A DNA stretch of 64,000 bases from Ramlibacter sp. (GCA_019635435.1 JAHBZM010000001.1:2976001-3040000), one strand, 5' to 3'. Shown: positions 1 to 7,346, numbered from the stretch's first letter. The notes: a model not told the origin generated them from the sequence alone. Numbers and translations: made by a program.

Positions 1-311
1 TTGCCGTTGGCAAAGTGGAACCAGTAGAGGTACTGCGCAAAGTCCGGGTGACCGGGCGGCAGCGCCAAACGCCCATCGCCATATTTGGCGATGATGTATT
101 GCACGATGGCGCCCGACTCGGCAATGCGCACATCGCCATCGTCCATCACCGGCGCAGTGCCCGCCGGGTGCAGGGCCCGCAGATCGGGCGGCGCCAGCCG
201 CGTGACCGGGTCGCGCGTGTAGTGCTTGAGCTGGTAAGGGATGCCCAGCTCTTCGCAGAGCCAGACGACGCGTTCAGACTGGGAAACGCCCAGGTGGTGG
301 ATGGTGAGCAT
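1..311 (-). CDS. Glutathione S-transferase family protein, N-terminal part (gene runs off the window)
   Basis: Reading the minus strand from an ATG at 309-311 gives an open frame to the window edge (103 residues visible). It begins MLTIHHLGVSQSERVVWLCE, the thioredoxin-fold N-terminal domain of GSTs: beta strand, then the SxSxRVxWLxEEL helix that normally carries the catalytic Ser/Cys. It continues with the cis-proline and ESGAI segment (PVMDDGDVRIAESGAIVQYI) that binds the gamma-glutamyl part of glutathione. The C-terminal helical domain lies outside. GSTs conjugate or reduce cytosolic electrophiles with glutathione; the substrate cannot be told. The next gene upstream, DUF1428, stops 9 bases before this start, so the two probably share a transcript. 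Confidence 0.85.
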   Translation of the reverse strand, partial: MLTIHHLGVSQSERVVWLCEELGIPYQLKHYTRDPVTRLAPPDLRALHPAGTAPVMDDGDVRIAESGAIVQYIIAKYGDGRLALPPGHPDFAQYLYWFHFANG

Positions 312-320
312 GGGGTGAGC

Positions 321-677
321 TCAGGCGTTGAGGATCATTTCAAAGCCGCCGTAGATCAGCCGCTTGCCGTCAAACGGCGGGGTCGAGCCAGTCTGCATGC
401 GCGGGTCGGCCATCACCTTGGCCCAGCCCTCATCACGCACGGCCTTGGAGGGCCAGGCCACCCAGGAGAAGACCACCGACTCATCGCTCTTGCGCTGCAC
501 GGCCAGGGAGAACGAGGTGAGCTTGCCCTCGGGCACGTCGTTGGCCCAGCACTCAACCACCTGCAACGCGCCATGCTCCTTGAACATCACCGACACCTCC
601 TGCGCATGGCGCAGGTACTCGTCGCGCCTGGCGGTGGGGACGGGCGTGACGAACCCATCGACGTAATGCAGGGCCAT
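321..677 (-). CDS. DUF1428 family protein (YbaA-like)
   Basis: The 118-residue product has the usual length and look of the DUF1428/YbaA family: MALHYVDGFVTPVP at the start, a VVECWANDVPEGKLTSF core and FSWVAWPSKAVRDEGW, ending in FDGKRLIYGGFEMIL. The family has a small ferredoxin-like dimeric alpha/beta barrel fold and no established function. The start is supported by a GAGGAG ribosome site about 7 bases upstream. It lies just ahead of the GST gene in the same direction, probably as a two-gene unit. This is the last gene of ordinary composition before the AT-richer defence-like cassette. Confidence 0.9.
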   Translation of the reverse strand: MALHYVDGFVTPVPTARRDEYLRHAQEVSVMFKEHGALQVVECWANDVPEGKLTSFSLAVQRKSDESVVFSWVAWPSKAVRDEGWAKVMADPRMQTGSTPPFDGKRLIYGGFEMILNA

Positions 678-728
678 GAGAAATCTCCTCGAAAGTGAAC
701 GGTTCAGAGCAGATTAAGCATGAAATCG

Positions 729-779
729 GCCTGGAGTCCAAGACGGGCGGGCACTAGCAGCTATGAAATTAGTAGCAGG
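729..779 (+). repeat. Dispersed intergenic repeat, copy a (CTGGAGTCC...GCTAT type)
   Basis: This stretch contains CTGGAGTCCA, then GACGGGCGG-CACT, then CAGCTATGAAATTAGTAGCA. The same order of blocks, reverse complemented, occurs at 55540-55602 inside cobU, and a diverged form at 24310-24367 and 27322-27379. It sits between the DUF1428 promoter and the end of the HNH gene, at the low-coordinate edge of the AT-richer cassette. I see no gene between 678 and 882: the rest holds the DUF1428 promoter region and the 3' flank of the HNH gene. Confidence 0.7.
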
Positions 780-882
780 AAGGAGCGCAAACTGTGCGCA
801 TTGTGCTGACCTGCTCCCTCCCAACTTGAAGAGAATTACCGCCACGGTCAGAAGCGGACCAAGTGCATTTCGTCAGGTCGCC

Positions 883-1572
883 TCAAGGATCGATGACTCC
901 TTGCGCGACCAGAGCAGCTCTGGCCCCCGGGGAAGCAAGTACGCGGCGATAAGTAGGCAGAAAATTGACGTCAAAGTTCTGCGAAATCAGCTCGCCTGCT
1001 ATGAATGGAAAGTACTGTGCAATCTTAGCGGCCGGTAACTTTCCTTCGGCATAACTGAAAATGGCTCTCGCACGCTCATTTACGTAGGCGTCATCAGTGT
1101 TCAGCTCGAGCCTAACCAAGCACTGCAGTATCTCCGCCTTCCTCTGAGCACTCAAAGTCGCTTTCGGCACGATAAAAAAGTTTGTGAAATCTATCTGGAA
1201 TTCTCCGGTAGTCACCACGTAAGGATCCACAACGTCTTGGAACTGGTCTTTTCGATTGTTGAGTCGCGCCCGGCAAAGCCTGAAATTTGTCCACTCATAG
1301 GCAAGTGCCGGGTTCAGCGCCTTCGGTACGAAGTGATCAATTGAAGTGTGGTCGACGCCTGAAGAGCCCGATCGAAATGGCGTAAACGTTGCGCAGAAGG
1401 AGCAAATTCCACCAAGCGAGGCGTACAAATCTTGATGGATTTCTCGCCAGTACCGATGTCGCCGCCATTGCGCCTTAGTTGGTATGGGTGTTCGCGCAAG
1501 AAAAGCTGCTCCGCGAGTCCTCACGCGTGGCACGTAATGAGCCGGAGCGATGGGGAGGGGCACATTTATCAC
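883..1572 (-). CDS. HNH endonuclease, PtuB-like, last gene of a methyltransferase-ATPase-HNH cassette
   Basis: The 229-residue protein has an HNH/zinc-finger core: C57-x2-C60 (GGICSFC), S-I-D79-H80-F-x-P, then W94-T-N96 and an N-N-R-K run near 105-108. This spacing (CxxC, (I)(D/E)HFxPK, YxWxN, xCxxxxNxxK) is that of the PtuB family and related McrA-type HNH nucleases, which cut DNA. The start is GTG at 1572, overlapping the ATPase stop by four bases (GTGA), so the two are translationally coupled. The second residue set (GTG at codon 4) is an alternative start. Composition is AT-richer than the chromosomal neighbours. By analogy with Septu it would be the nuclease subunit licensed by the ATPase; this is inferred. 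Confidence 0.8.
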   Translation of the reverse strand: MINVPLPIAPAHYVPRVRTRGAAFLARTPIPTKAQWRRHRYWREIHQDLYASLGGICSFCATFTPFRSGSSGVDHTSIDHFVPKALNPALAYEWTNFRLCRARLNNRKDQFQDVVDPYVVTTGEFQIDFTNFFIVPKATLSAQRKAEILQCLVRLELNTDDAYVNERARAIFSYAEGKLPAAKIAQYFPFIAGELISQNFDVNFLPTYRRVLASPGARAALVAQGVIDP

Positions 1573-3443
1573 AAGTCAACTTCGTTTTGAGTCGCGAAAA
1601 TCATCCAACGCATCCAAAATGGATCATCGGCAGCGACGTTGTTCGCGAGACTTCGCGACACCTCTCGAATCCGCTGGCGGGAAGGATTCTTCTCGGCAAT
1701 CAGCGCCTTCGCTTCTGCCAAGGACTGCTCGGCGGACTCAGAACCGGGGTGCAAGTTGTCGAATGACGGGGAACGCAACCATGAATCCACGCTTCCCAAT
1801 ATCTCGAACTCTATCGAATCAAACCGAATTTCCCCATCCTTGTCTATTTGTAGGTGGAATAGCTTGTCCTCTTCTACGTTCCAAACCGATTCTGCTGAGG
1901 CCAGAAGCAGGGGTGAATGGGACGCCAGAATGAACTGAATAGAGAGTTCCTCATGCAAGTCTTTGCTGATACCTAACAGGGCTTGCAAGAGTACGCGCTG
2001 CCAACGAGGATGAAGATGTGCTTCTGCTTCGTCCAACAGAATGATCATCTGCCGCTCCTCTCTGCGCCCGGCCGCCCGCGCTTGAATCTTGTGTTCTTCC
2101 CAAGCCCATACGATCAGATAAGTGAGGGTCAGGATGCGCCTAATGCCTGCAGATTCGTAAATGACAGGAACCGTGCCGTACGAATGTACAAGGCTCGGAA
2201 TCTCCATTGACCACCCCTGCACCCTTTGCGGACGCCCTATTTCGAACTCGCCCAGCTCGGGCGGCTTTAGCCGCTGCACGACCTTTTTGAACGTTTCAAA
2301 CGCCGGGAATTCGTCTGCCCGCGTTTGCCACCTAACCCAATCGCGCAAAAGCCCTTCGACCTTGTCATCGCCTGTCCAAACGCTTTCTCGGGTAAAGCTA
2401 GCGACCGAAGGGGCGCTTCGGCTGTCTCTGCCACCGATGGCTGGATTCGCAGGGTCCCAAACAGCAAAGGACCCGTCGACTCGTCCATACACCACAAGTC
2501 CCGATATAGCGGAAGGAGCAGCAACCTTCCAAACGCCTTTGTTCGCATCAAACTCGGCTTCGACCGGCTTCTGATTTGCGCCGTTCGAGACTGAGAATCT
2601 GATTTGCGGAGGTGTGGCAACAGGCTCCAATGGAACAAGCATGTGCTCAGCCCAAGTTCTGGTTAGGGCCCACCATGCCACATCAAGGAAAAAGGTCTTT
2701 CCCAGTCCGTTGTCGCCGGTCAGAACATTTAAGCGCGGAGCCAAACTAGCACTAAGCTTCTTTGGCGGTCCAATATTCGAAAACTCCAACGACTGCAAGA
2801 TTGCTCCGCCTTGCGGGGCCACGTCGCCCGGAAGTCCAAACTCCTCAACTAAGTCATCCCAACGCGGCGGAGTAGTGTCCCAAATGCTTGTTTGCAAGTC
2901 ATGCTTCGACGGCCAGGTAAAAAGCTTGTCAATATCGACATTGCGTAGATTAAATAGCTTTACGAACCAATCGATTAAGTCAGTGGTAGTAACACTGTCT
3001 GAAAAGGGCTCTTCACGCGCAAACCAAATGGCCATATCTAGCAGAGAGATCTTCCGTCCGTCGCGAGGCAATTTCTCGACGAGAACTTCGTGATACTTCG
3101 GTGCCCACCCCCACAGATTTTCATTCTTCTTGTGAAGAATCGCTTCTGAGAAGCCTTGAGTATTGATTGCCTGAAGCGACGTGGATGCGTACTTCGGAGC
3201 CCTCCATCTACCCTCACTTTTTTTGACTTGGAACGGGGTAAAAAAACAGTCCGATTTTGGATGCACCCTAAAGTATTTTTGAAGGTGCAGACGATTCTCA
3301 GCGTCTAGGGATAGGCGACCCACCGTTCCTACCGGCACTCTACTCTTTGTCATCACAAGAAAGGTAGTACCAAAAAAAATATGGAACGCACTCAGATGAT
3401 TAATGCATTCTCTGACGCGCCCGGCCGACAAATACTTGGTCAT
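1569..3443 (-). CDS. Large AAA/ABC-type ATPase (PtuA/OLD-like) with unusual N-terminal extension
   Basis: The 624-residue protein carries a complete SMC/ABC-like ATPase: Walker A GDNGLGKT at 243-250, an ABC-signature-like SAGIRRIL near 431-438, Walker B MIILLDEAEAHLHP at 467-479 and the switch histidine in ILASHSP near 505-511. This is the AAA_21/AAA_15 architecture of PtuA, RloC, Gop and OLD-type defence ATPases. Unlike classical PtuA, about 230 residues precede the ATPase. They include a PVGTVGRLSLD beta-rich start and a helical stretch (SLLDMAIWFAREEPF...LIDWFVKLF) that I do not recognise. The tail after 550 is helical. It starts 9 bases after the methyltransferase stop and overlaps the HNH gene by 4 bases. 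No TOPRIM domain is visible. Confidence 0.85.
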   Translation of the reverse strand: MTKYLSAGRVRECINHLSAFHIFFGTTFLVMTKSRVPVGTVGRLSLDAENRLHLQKYFRVHPKSDCFFTPFQVKKSEGRWRAPKYASTSLQAINTQGFSEAILHKKNENLWGWAPKYHEVLVEKLPRDGRKISLLDMAIWFAREEPFSDSVTTTDLIDWFVKLFNLRNVDIDKLFTWPSKHDLQTSIWDTTPPRWDDLVEEFGLPGDVAPQGGAILQSLEFSNIGPPKKLSASLAPRLNVLTGDNGLGKTFFLDVAWWALTRTWAEHMLVPLEPVATPPQIRFSVSNGANQKPVEAEFDANKGVWKVAAPSAISGLVVYGRVDGSFAVWDPANPAIGGRDSRSAPSVASFTRESVWTGDDKVEGLLRDWVRWQTRADEFPAFETFKKVVQRLKPPELGEFEIGRPQRVQGWSMEIPSLVHSYGTVPVIYESAGIRRILTLTYLIVWAWEEHKIQARAAGRREERQMIILLDEAEAHLHPRWQRVLLQALLGISKDLHEELSIQFILASHSPLLLASAESVWNVEEDKLFHLQIDKDGEIRFDSIEFEILGSVDSWLRSPSFDNLHPGSESAEQSLAEAKALIAEKNPSRQRIREVSRSLANNVAADDPFWMRWMIFATQNEVDL

Positions 3444-3452
3444 GTTGAATCT

Positions 3453-4400
3453 CTACAGGTTTTTTCGAACATAGTCGCAAAAGTCTCTGTTTAGATCGAT
3501 GCCGATCGCAGGGTGTCCATGTTTTAACGCAACGCGGAGCGTCGTCCCACTCCCACAGAACGGATCAAGGACGGTGCCTCCAGGCGGGCAACCCACTGTT
3601 AGGCAACGCTCCACTAGTTCATCTGGATAAGGAGCCGTTTCCAAGCTGCCTCTTATGTTCGGCCTCGCAGCAATACTCCAAACGTCTTCCGCCCACTTGT
3701 CGTCGGGGAGCTGACTTTTGTTAAAGAAGTACTTGCGAGACTTAACGAACATAAACACGAACTCGTAGCTCCGACTTGGCCTGTCTTTAGCTGTCGGCTC
3801 AACAAGACAATTTTCTCGATGCCAAATAATCGGGGATCGCAATACCCAGTTATCTAGACACATTGCGAGTGCAACCCGCCAAGGGATGCCAATAGTCGAT
3901 TTTCTTTGAAGCCCAATCCCAAGACCACCGCTTTTATCAACAGCCCGCAACCCAAAACGGCGCTTTGAGCTCTTCTTATCATCACCGTGTGGCTGGCCCT
4001 TCCCGGAATAGTATGTGTCGCCTAAGTTAAGAAACAGAACGCCTTCTGCCTTCAACTTATGCCTTGCTTTTTCCATCACTTCCTTGATTGCCGCGACATA
4101 CGCCTCGACACTGTCTTCGAGTCCGATTTGACCGTCCACCTTGTAATCACGTAACCAGAAGTACGGTGGCGAAGTCACAATGCAGTCGACCGACTCGTCC
4201 TCGAGCAGATCTAAAGAGTCCTTAGCCGGTCCATTGATAAGCCGCCAAGGCATATTCGCAACACCTTGCCACTCAGTAATCGTGCGGCCATTTCGGTGAT
4301 GCGAAGTTTCTTCATCTGTTGGCTGGGAAGCGAGCTCGTGCCCCTGTCTGGCTTTCTTCATCGGTCGTTTCGCGCTAGCTTTGTGTTCATCAATAGTCAT
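3453..4400 (-). CDS. Site-specific DNA methyltransferase, beta-type N4-C/N6-A
   Basis: The product (315 residues from the first ATG) has motif IV TSPPYF at 76-81 before the AdoMet motif LDPFCGSGTT at 278-287, the permuted beta-class order of N4-cytosine and N6-adenine methyltransferases. GIDLNRDFCDYV near the end is motif II/III-like. The variable region between (about 100-270) would hold target recognition. The first ATG overlaps the upstream aminotransferase stop (ATGA). However, residues 1-49 are charged and family-atypical, and M50 (ATG at 4251-4253, MPWRLINGP) is where such enzymes usually begin, so the true start is uncertain. Base composition matches the two genes downstream, not the aminotransferase. 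Likely role: protecting host DNA from, or setting the target of, the ATPase-HNH pair. Confidence 0.88.
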   Translation of the reverse strand: MTIDEHKASAKRPMKKARQGHELASQPTDEETSHHRNGRTITEWQGVANMPWRLINGPAKDSLDLLEDESVDCIVTSPPYFWLRDYKVDGQIGLEDSVEAYVAAIKEVMEKARHKLKAEGVLFLNLGDTYYSGKGQPHGDDKKSSKRRFGLRAVDKSGGLGIGLQRKSTIGIPWRVALAMCLDNWVLRSPIIWHRENCLVEPTAKDRPSRSYEFVFMFVKSRKYFFNKSQLPDDKWAEDVWSIAARPNIRGSLETAPYPDELVERCLTVGCPPGGTVLDPFCGSGTTLRVALKHGHPAIGIDLNRDFCDYVRKNL

Positions 4401-5599
4401 TTAGCTGCCGCCCCCAGCCTCCCCACCCCCTCCTCAATCTTCTCCACATCCGCCGTCGCAAAGCTGAGCCGCAGCGTGCTCATGTCCGGGTTGCTTGCGT
4501 AAAACGGCGCGCCGGGCACAAAGGCCACGCCCAGCTCGATGGCGCGCTTGGCCAGTTCGGCGGCATCTTTCAGCTTGCCGCCGGCGCCCGTCAGGCGGGC
4601 CCAGAAGAACAGGCCGCCTTGCGGTTGGGTGAATTCAATGGCGTCGCCCAGCTCGCGCTTCAGGCTTTCGCCCATCACCCGCGCCCGCTCGCCGTACACC
4701 TTGCGCACGTTGGCCAGGGTGGCGGGCATGCGGCCGGCTTTCAGGTATTGCGCGGCGGTGGCCTGGGCAAAGGTGCTGGTGTGCGCGTCGCTGAACTGCT
4801 TGCACATGGTGGCTTTGGCCAGCAGCTCGGGCGGGGCAATCATCCAGCCTACGCGCAGGCCGGGGCTGAGGACTTTGCTCAAGGACCCGCAATGGGCGAT
4901 CCAGTCCCTGCTTCCTGCTACGTCCTTCGACAGGCTCAGGATGCTTGGGGGGGGCGGTGCGTCGGGGTTGAAGTACAGGTCGCCATACGGGTCGTCTTCC
5001 ACCACCAGGGTCTGGTACTTCACGGCCAGCTCCAGCACGCGCTTGCGGCGCGCCAGGCTGAGCATGGCACCGCTGGGGTTGCCAAAGGTGGGGATCAAGT
5101 AAACGAATTTTGGCTTGTGCTCGGCGATGAGTTTTTCAAGCGCGTCGGTGTCCACGCCGTTGGCGTCCACCGGGGCGCTGATCAGGTTGGCGCCATACAG
5201 CCGAAAGCACTGGATGGTGGCGAGAAAGGTGGGGCCTTCCACAATGACCTTGTCGCCGGGGTCGATCATGGTTTTGCCCAGCAGATCCAGCGCCTGCTGG
5301 CTGCCGGTGGTGACGATGAGGCCGTCGGGGTTGACGCCCACGCCCTTGGTGCCCATGAAGGCGGCCAGCTGCTCGCGCAGGGGGTTGTAGCCCTCGGTGG
5401 CGCCGTATTGCAGCGCGCCGCCGGGCTCTTCGGTCAGGGCCTTGTTGGCGGCCTCTTTGAGGCCTTCCACGTCAAACATGGCGCTGTCTGGAAAGCCCCC
5501 CGCAAAGCTGATGATGCCGGGCTTGCCCAGCAGCTTGAAGAGTTCGCGGATGGCGGAGGTTTCTACGTTGTCTAGGCGCTTGGCGAAGGGGATGGGCAT
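4397..5599 (-). CDS. PLP-dependent aminotransferase, class I/II (LysN / 2-aminoadipate aminotransferase-like)
   Basis: The 400-residue fold-type I aminotransferase shows LQYGATEGYNPLREQ, the NPSG motif (TFGNPSGAML, about 171-180), the EDDPYGDLYF aspartate/tyrosine site and the PLP lysine K242 in GSLSKVLSPGLRVGW, with the carboxylate-binding arginine in STLRLSFA. It is closest in look to LysN/KAT II-like enzymes that move the amino group of 2-aminoadipate, aromatic or branched amino acids to 2-oxoglutarate; the substrate is not decidable. Residues 219-226 (SILSLSKD) are encoded by an inserted dispersed repeat in a surface region between the PLP aspartate and the lysine. The stop codon overlaps the methyltransferase ATG, so read-through transcription into the cassette is likely. 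Confidence 0.9.
   Translation of the reverse strand: MPIPFAKRLDNVETSAIRELFKLLGKPGIISFAGGFPDSAMFDVEGLKEAANKALTEEPGGALQYGATEGYNPLREQLAAFMGTKGVGVNPDGLIVTTGSQQALDLLGKTMIDPGDKVIVEGPTFLATIQCFRLYGANLISAPVDANGVDTDALEKLIAEHKPKFVYLIPTFGNPSGAMLSLARRKRVLELAVKYQTLVVEDDPYGDLYFNPDAPPPPSILSLSKDVAGSRDWIAHCGSLSKVLSPGLRVGWMIAPPELLAKATMCKQFSDAHTSTFAQATAAQYLKAGRMPATLANVRKVYGERARVMGESLKRELGDAIEFTQPQGGLFFWARLTGAGGKLKDAAELAKRAIELGVAFVPGAPFYASNPDMSTLRLSFATADVEKIEEGVGRLGAAAK
4921..4943. repeat. CCTTCGACAGGCTCAGG dispersed repeat inside the aminotransferase gene
   Basis: The block CCTTCGACAGGCTCAGGA lies in frame in the aminotransferase gene and is read on the minus strand as LSLSKD. The same core, CCTTCGACAGGCTCAGG, recurs at 33646-33662 in the mdtB-type gene, where it forms one arm of a larger hairpin element. 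Insertion of this kind of short repeat as a multiple of three without stops is known in GC-rich betaproteobacteria. Confidence 0.75.
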
Positions 5600-5666
5600 G
5601 GTATTCAGAGAGTTCAGGGTTCAGGGGTGACAGCTGGCATTCTCGCGCAGACTTGGCGCAACACGC

Positions 5667-5852
5667 TCATCGCGACTCACGTACGAGCTGAACGATGTCC
5701 TGCTCGGTCAACGCTTCGGCCGCAGGGGTAGCCGCCTGCTTGGCGCGCTGGCTCCAAGCCTCAAAGGCACTCAAGGCCATCGGCTCGCACTGATCGGCAT
5801 CAGGCTGCGAGCCGGGAGGGTTTTGTGCTTTAGCGGATGTGACGGTGGTCAT
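5667..5852 (-). CDS. Small hypothetical protein, possibly an orphan antitoxin remnant
   Basis: This is a 61-residue open frame with an ATG at 5850-5852 that has no credible gene on the opposite strand. The C-terminal half, AAEALTEQDIVQLVRESR, resembles the helical C-termini of some small antitoxins encoded ahead of PIN-domain toxins, where the toxin start usually overlaps the antitoxin stop. Here only a short frame (about 19 codons) follows, with no PIN domain. It is flanked by the aminotransferase start (5599) and the GFA gene stop (5946). The function is unknown; the antitoxin reading is a guess from sequence flavour and position only. Confidence 0.45.
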   Translation of the reverse strand: MTTVTSAKAQNPPGSQPDADQCEPMALSAFEAWSQRAKQAATPAAEALTEQDIVQLVRESR

Positions 5853-5945
5853 GGAAAGTCCCGTACTAGATTGCGAATTTGCACAGAATAGCCAAACCCC
5901 TGATTCTTCCGCAACGCCGTCACATGCGATGGCGCGGATGTTTGA

Positions 5946-6446
5946 CTACCGCGCCTGCCAGGCCTCAATCTCCGGCAGCTTGGCCGCGCGGCGCGCCAGG
6001 CTGTCGGCGGGCCAGAGGGCCTCGCGGTCATAAAACTCGGCCACGGCGGGCGTGCCGGGGGGCAACACCACCCAGGGCTGCTTGGTGGCGGTGAAGATGT
6101 GCACGTCGGGCGGAAAGGCGTCGGGCTCGTCCAGCGTGCCCACGCGCACAAAGGCCATGACGGGGCCCGAGCCGGCGTAGTGGCTCCACACGGCCACGCG
6201 GCACTGCGGGCAGCGCGCAATCTGCTGGCCCTTGCCGCTGGCCGAGGGCGTGTTGACCATCTCGGGCTGGCCGGCCGTGAGCTGCAGGCGGTCGGTCTCG
6301 ATCATGGCGTTGAGCGCAAAGGCGGCGCCGCTTTCGCGCTGGCACCAGCGGCAATGGCAGCAGTGCACAAACAGGGGCTGGCTGGCCAGGCGGTAGCGCA
6401 GGTAACGGCAGTCGCAGCCGCCTTCGGGGGCTTGGGTGTCAGGCAT
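5946..6446 (-). CDS. GFA family protein (glutathione-dependent formaldehyde-activating enzyme/CENP-V fold)
   Basis: The 166-residue protein has the zinc-binding cysteines of the GFA fold: GGCDCRYLRYRL, then CCHCRWCQRESGAAF, then ARCPQCRVAVWSHY, followed by VRVGTLDEPDAFPPDVHIF and the typical ending near DREALWP. The length is normal. GFA domains bind zinc and, in the namesake enzyme, aid condensation of formaldehyde with glutathione; most homologues have no proven reaction. The start is the ATG at 6444-6446 (MPDTQAPEGG). A longer frame upstream runs into the promoter of the divergent hydrolase gene and was not used. Confidence 0.88.
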   Translation of the reverse strand: MPDTQAPEGGCDCRYLRYRLASQPLFVHCCHCRWCQRESGAAFALNAMIETDRLQLTAGQPEMVNTPSASGKGQQIARCPQCRVAVWSHYAGSGPVMAFVRVGTLDEPDAFPPDVHIFTATKQPWVVLPPGTPAVAEFYDREALWPADSLARRAAKLPEIEAWQAR

Positions 6447-6531
6447 GGGTTGGGGGCGTGGCGGGATGTTTCCTGCGCACTTTAGCGCGGCCGTGCTAGC
6501 CTGTCGCGCTGACACATTGACGAGCCTGAGC

Positions 6532-7263
6532 ATGATTGAACATCACATCGATATCCCCACCGCCGACGGCGCGATGAACACCTTTGTGGTCCACCCCGAA
6601 GAGGGCGGCGCCTTCCCCGTGGTGCTGTTTTACATGGACGCGCTGGGCAAGCGCGAAGAGCTGCACGACATGGCGCGCCGCCTGGCCAGCGTGGGCTATT
6701 TTGTGGTGCTGCCCAACCTGTATTACCGCCGCTCGCGCGACTTCTGGCTGCGCGAGCGCAAGGAGCCCGAAGCCACGCAGATGTATGAGCACATGGCGTC
6801 GCTCACCAGCGCGCTCATGGTGCGCGACACCGATGCCATGCTGCGCTACGCCCAGACCCAGCCCGCGGCCGACGCCACGCGGGTGGGCGCGGTGGGCTAC
6901 TGCATGAGCGGGCCTTTTGTGATGGCGGCCGCGGCGGCTTTCCCCGAGCGCATCAGGAGCATTGCCGCCATTCACCCCGCGCAGATGGTGACTGACAAGC
7001 CCGACTCCCCTCACCTGATGGCGCCGCTGGTCAAGTGCGAGAGCTACTTTGCCTGCGCCGAGACCGACAAGTGGGCCCCGCCCGAGGTGGTGCAGACGCT
7101 GCAAGACGCGCTGCTGGCCGCCGGCACGCCCCACCGCATCGAGTGGTACCCGGGCGTGGAGCACGGCTTTGTGTTCCCCAGGCGCGAAGGCATCTACAAC
7201 CAGGCAGCGGCCGAGCGGCACTGGGAGAGGTTGTTCAGCCTGTTCGGGCGGACGCTGGCTTGA
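6532..7263 (+). CDS. Dienelactone hydrolase family protein
   Basis: The 243-residue alpha/beta hydrolase starts at ATG 6532 (MIEHHIDIPTADGAM), matching the family's usual N-terminus. The nucleophile motif is G-x-C-x-G (GAVGYCMSGPFVM), with cysteine as in true dienelactone hydrolases. The catalytic histidine is in PGVEHGFVFP and the acid likely in the AETDKWAPPE segment. The family hydrolyses dienelactones in chlorocatechol breakdown, but many chromosomal homologues act on other esters or lactones. No catechol genes lie nearby, so the substrate is open. It is divergent from the GFA gene across about 85 bases. Confidence 0.9.
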   Translation: MIEHHIDIPTADGAMNTFVVHPEEGGAFPVVLFYMDALGKREELHDMARRLASVGYFVVLPNLYYRRSRDFWLRERKEPEATQMYEHMASLTSALMVRDTDAMLRYAQTQPAADATRVGAVGYCMSGPFVMAAAAAFPERIRSIAAIHPAQMVTDKPDSPHLMAPLVKCESYFACAETDKWAPPEVVQTLQDALLAAGTPHRIEWYPGVEHGFVFPRREGIYNQAAAERHWERLFSLFGRTLA

Positions 7264-7299
7264 TCGCTGATGGGGGATAAGTTGCAAAAACTACTCTTG

Positions 7300-7346
7300 A
7301 GGAGTTATTTGATTTAACTATTTTTAAGGAGTAATATCACTTAACT
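7300..7346. promoter_or_regulatory. Two-site palindromic operator upstream of hipBA
   Basis: Two imperfect direct copies of a 20-base palindrome-like unit lie at 7300-7319 and 7327-7346, matching at 16 of 20 positions. The first holds AGTTA/TAACT arms (7303-7307 and 7315-7319); the second overlaps GGAGT/ACTCC arms (7328-7332 and 7344-7348). The 27-base start-to-start spacing is near two and a half helical turns. The region is AT-rich against its surroundings and ends 18 bases before hipB. HipB-type proteins bind paired palindromes to repress their own operon, so this is the likely autoregulatory site. Confidence 0.65.

Noticed and set aside
763..1038. Plus-strand open frame opposite the end of the HNH gene
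   Set aside because: It overlaps the coding part of the HNH gene antisense, has no recognisable domain and no ribosome site; the minus-strand reading has clear HNH residues.
883..4400. Retron or reverse-transcriptase version of the ATPase-HNH system
   Set aside because: No reverse transcriptase motif (such as the YxDD box) occurs in any frame of the cassette, and the third gene is clearly a DNA methyltransferase.
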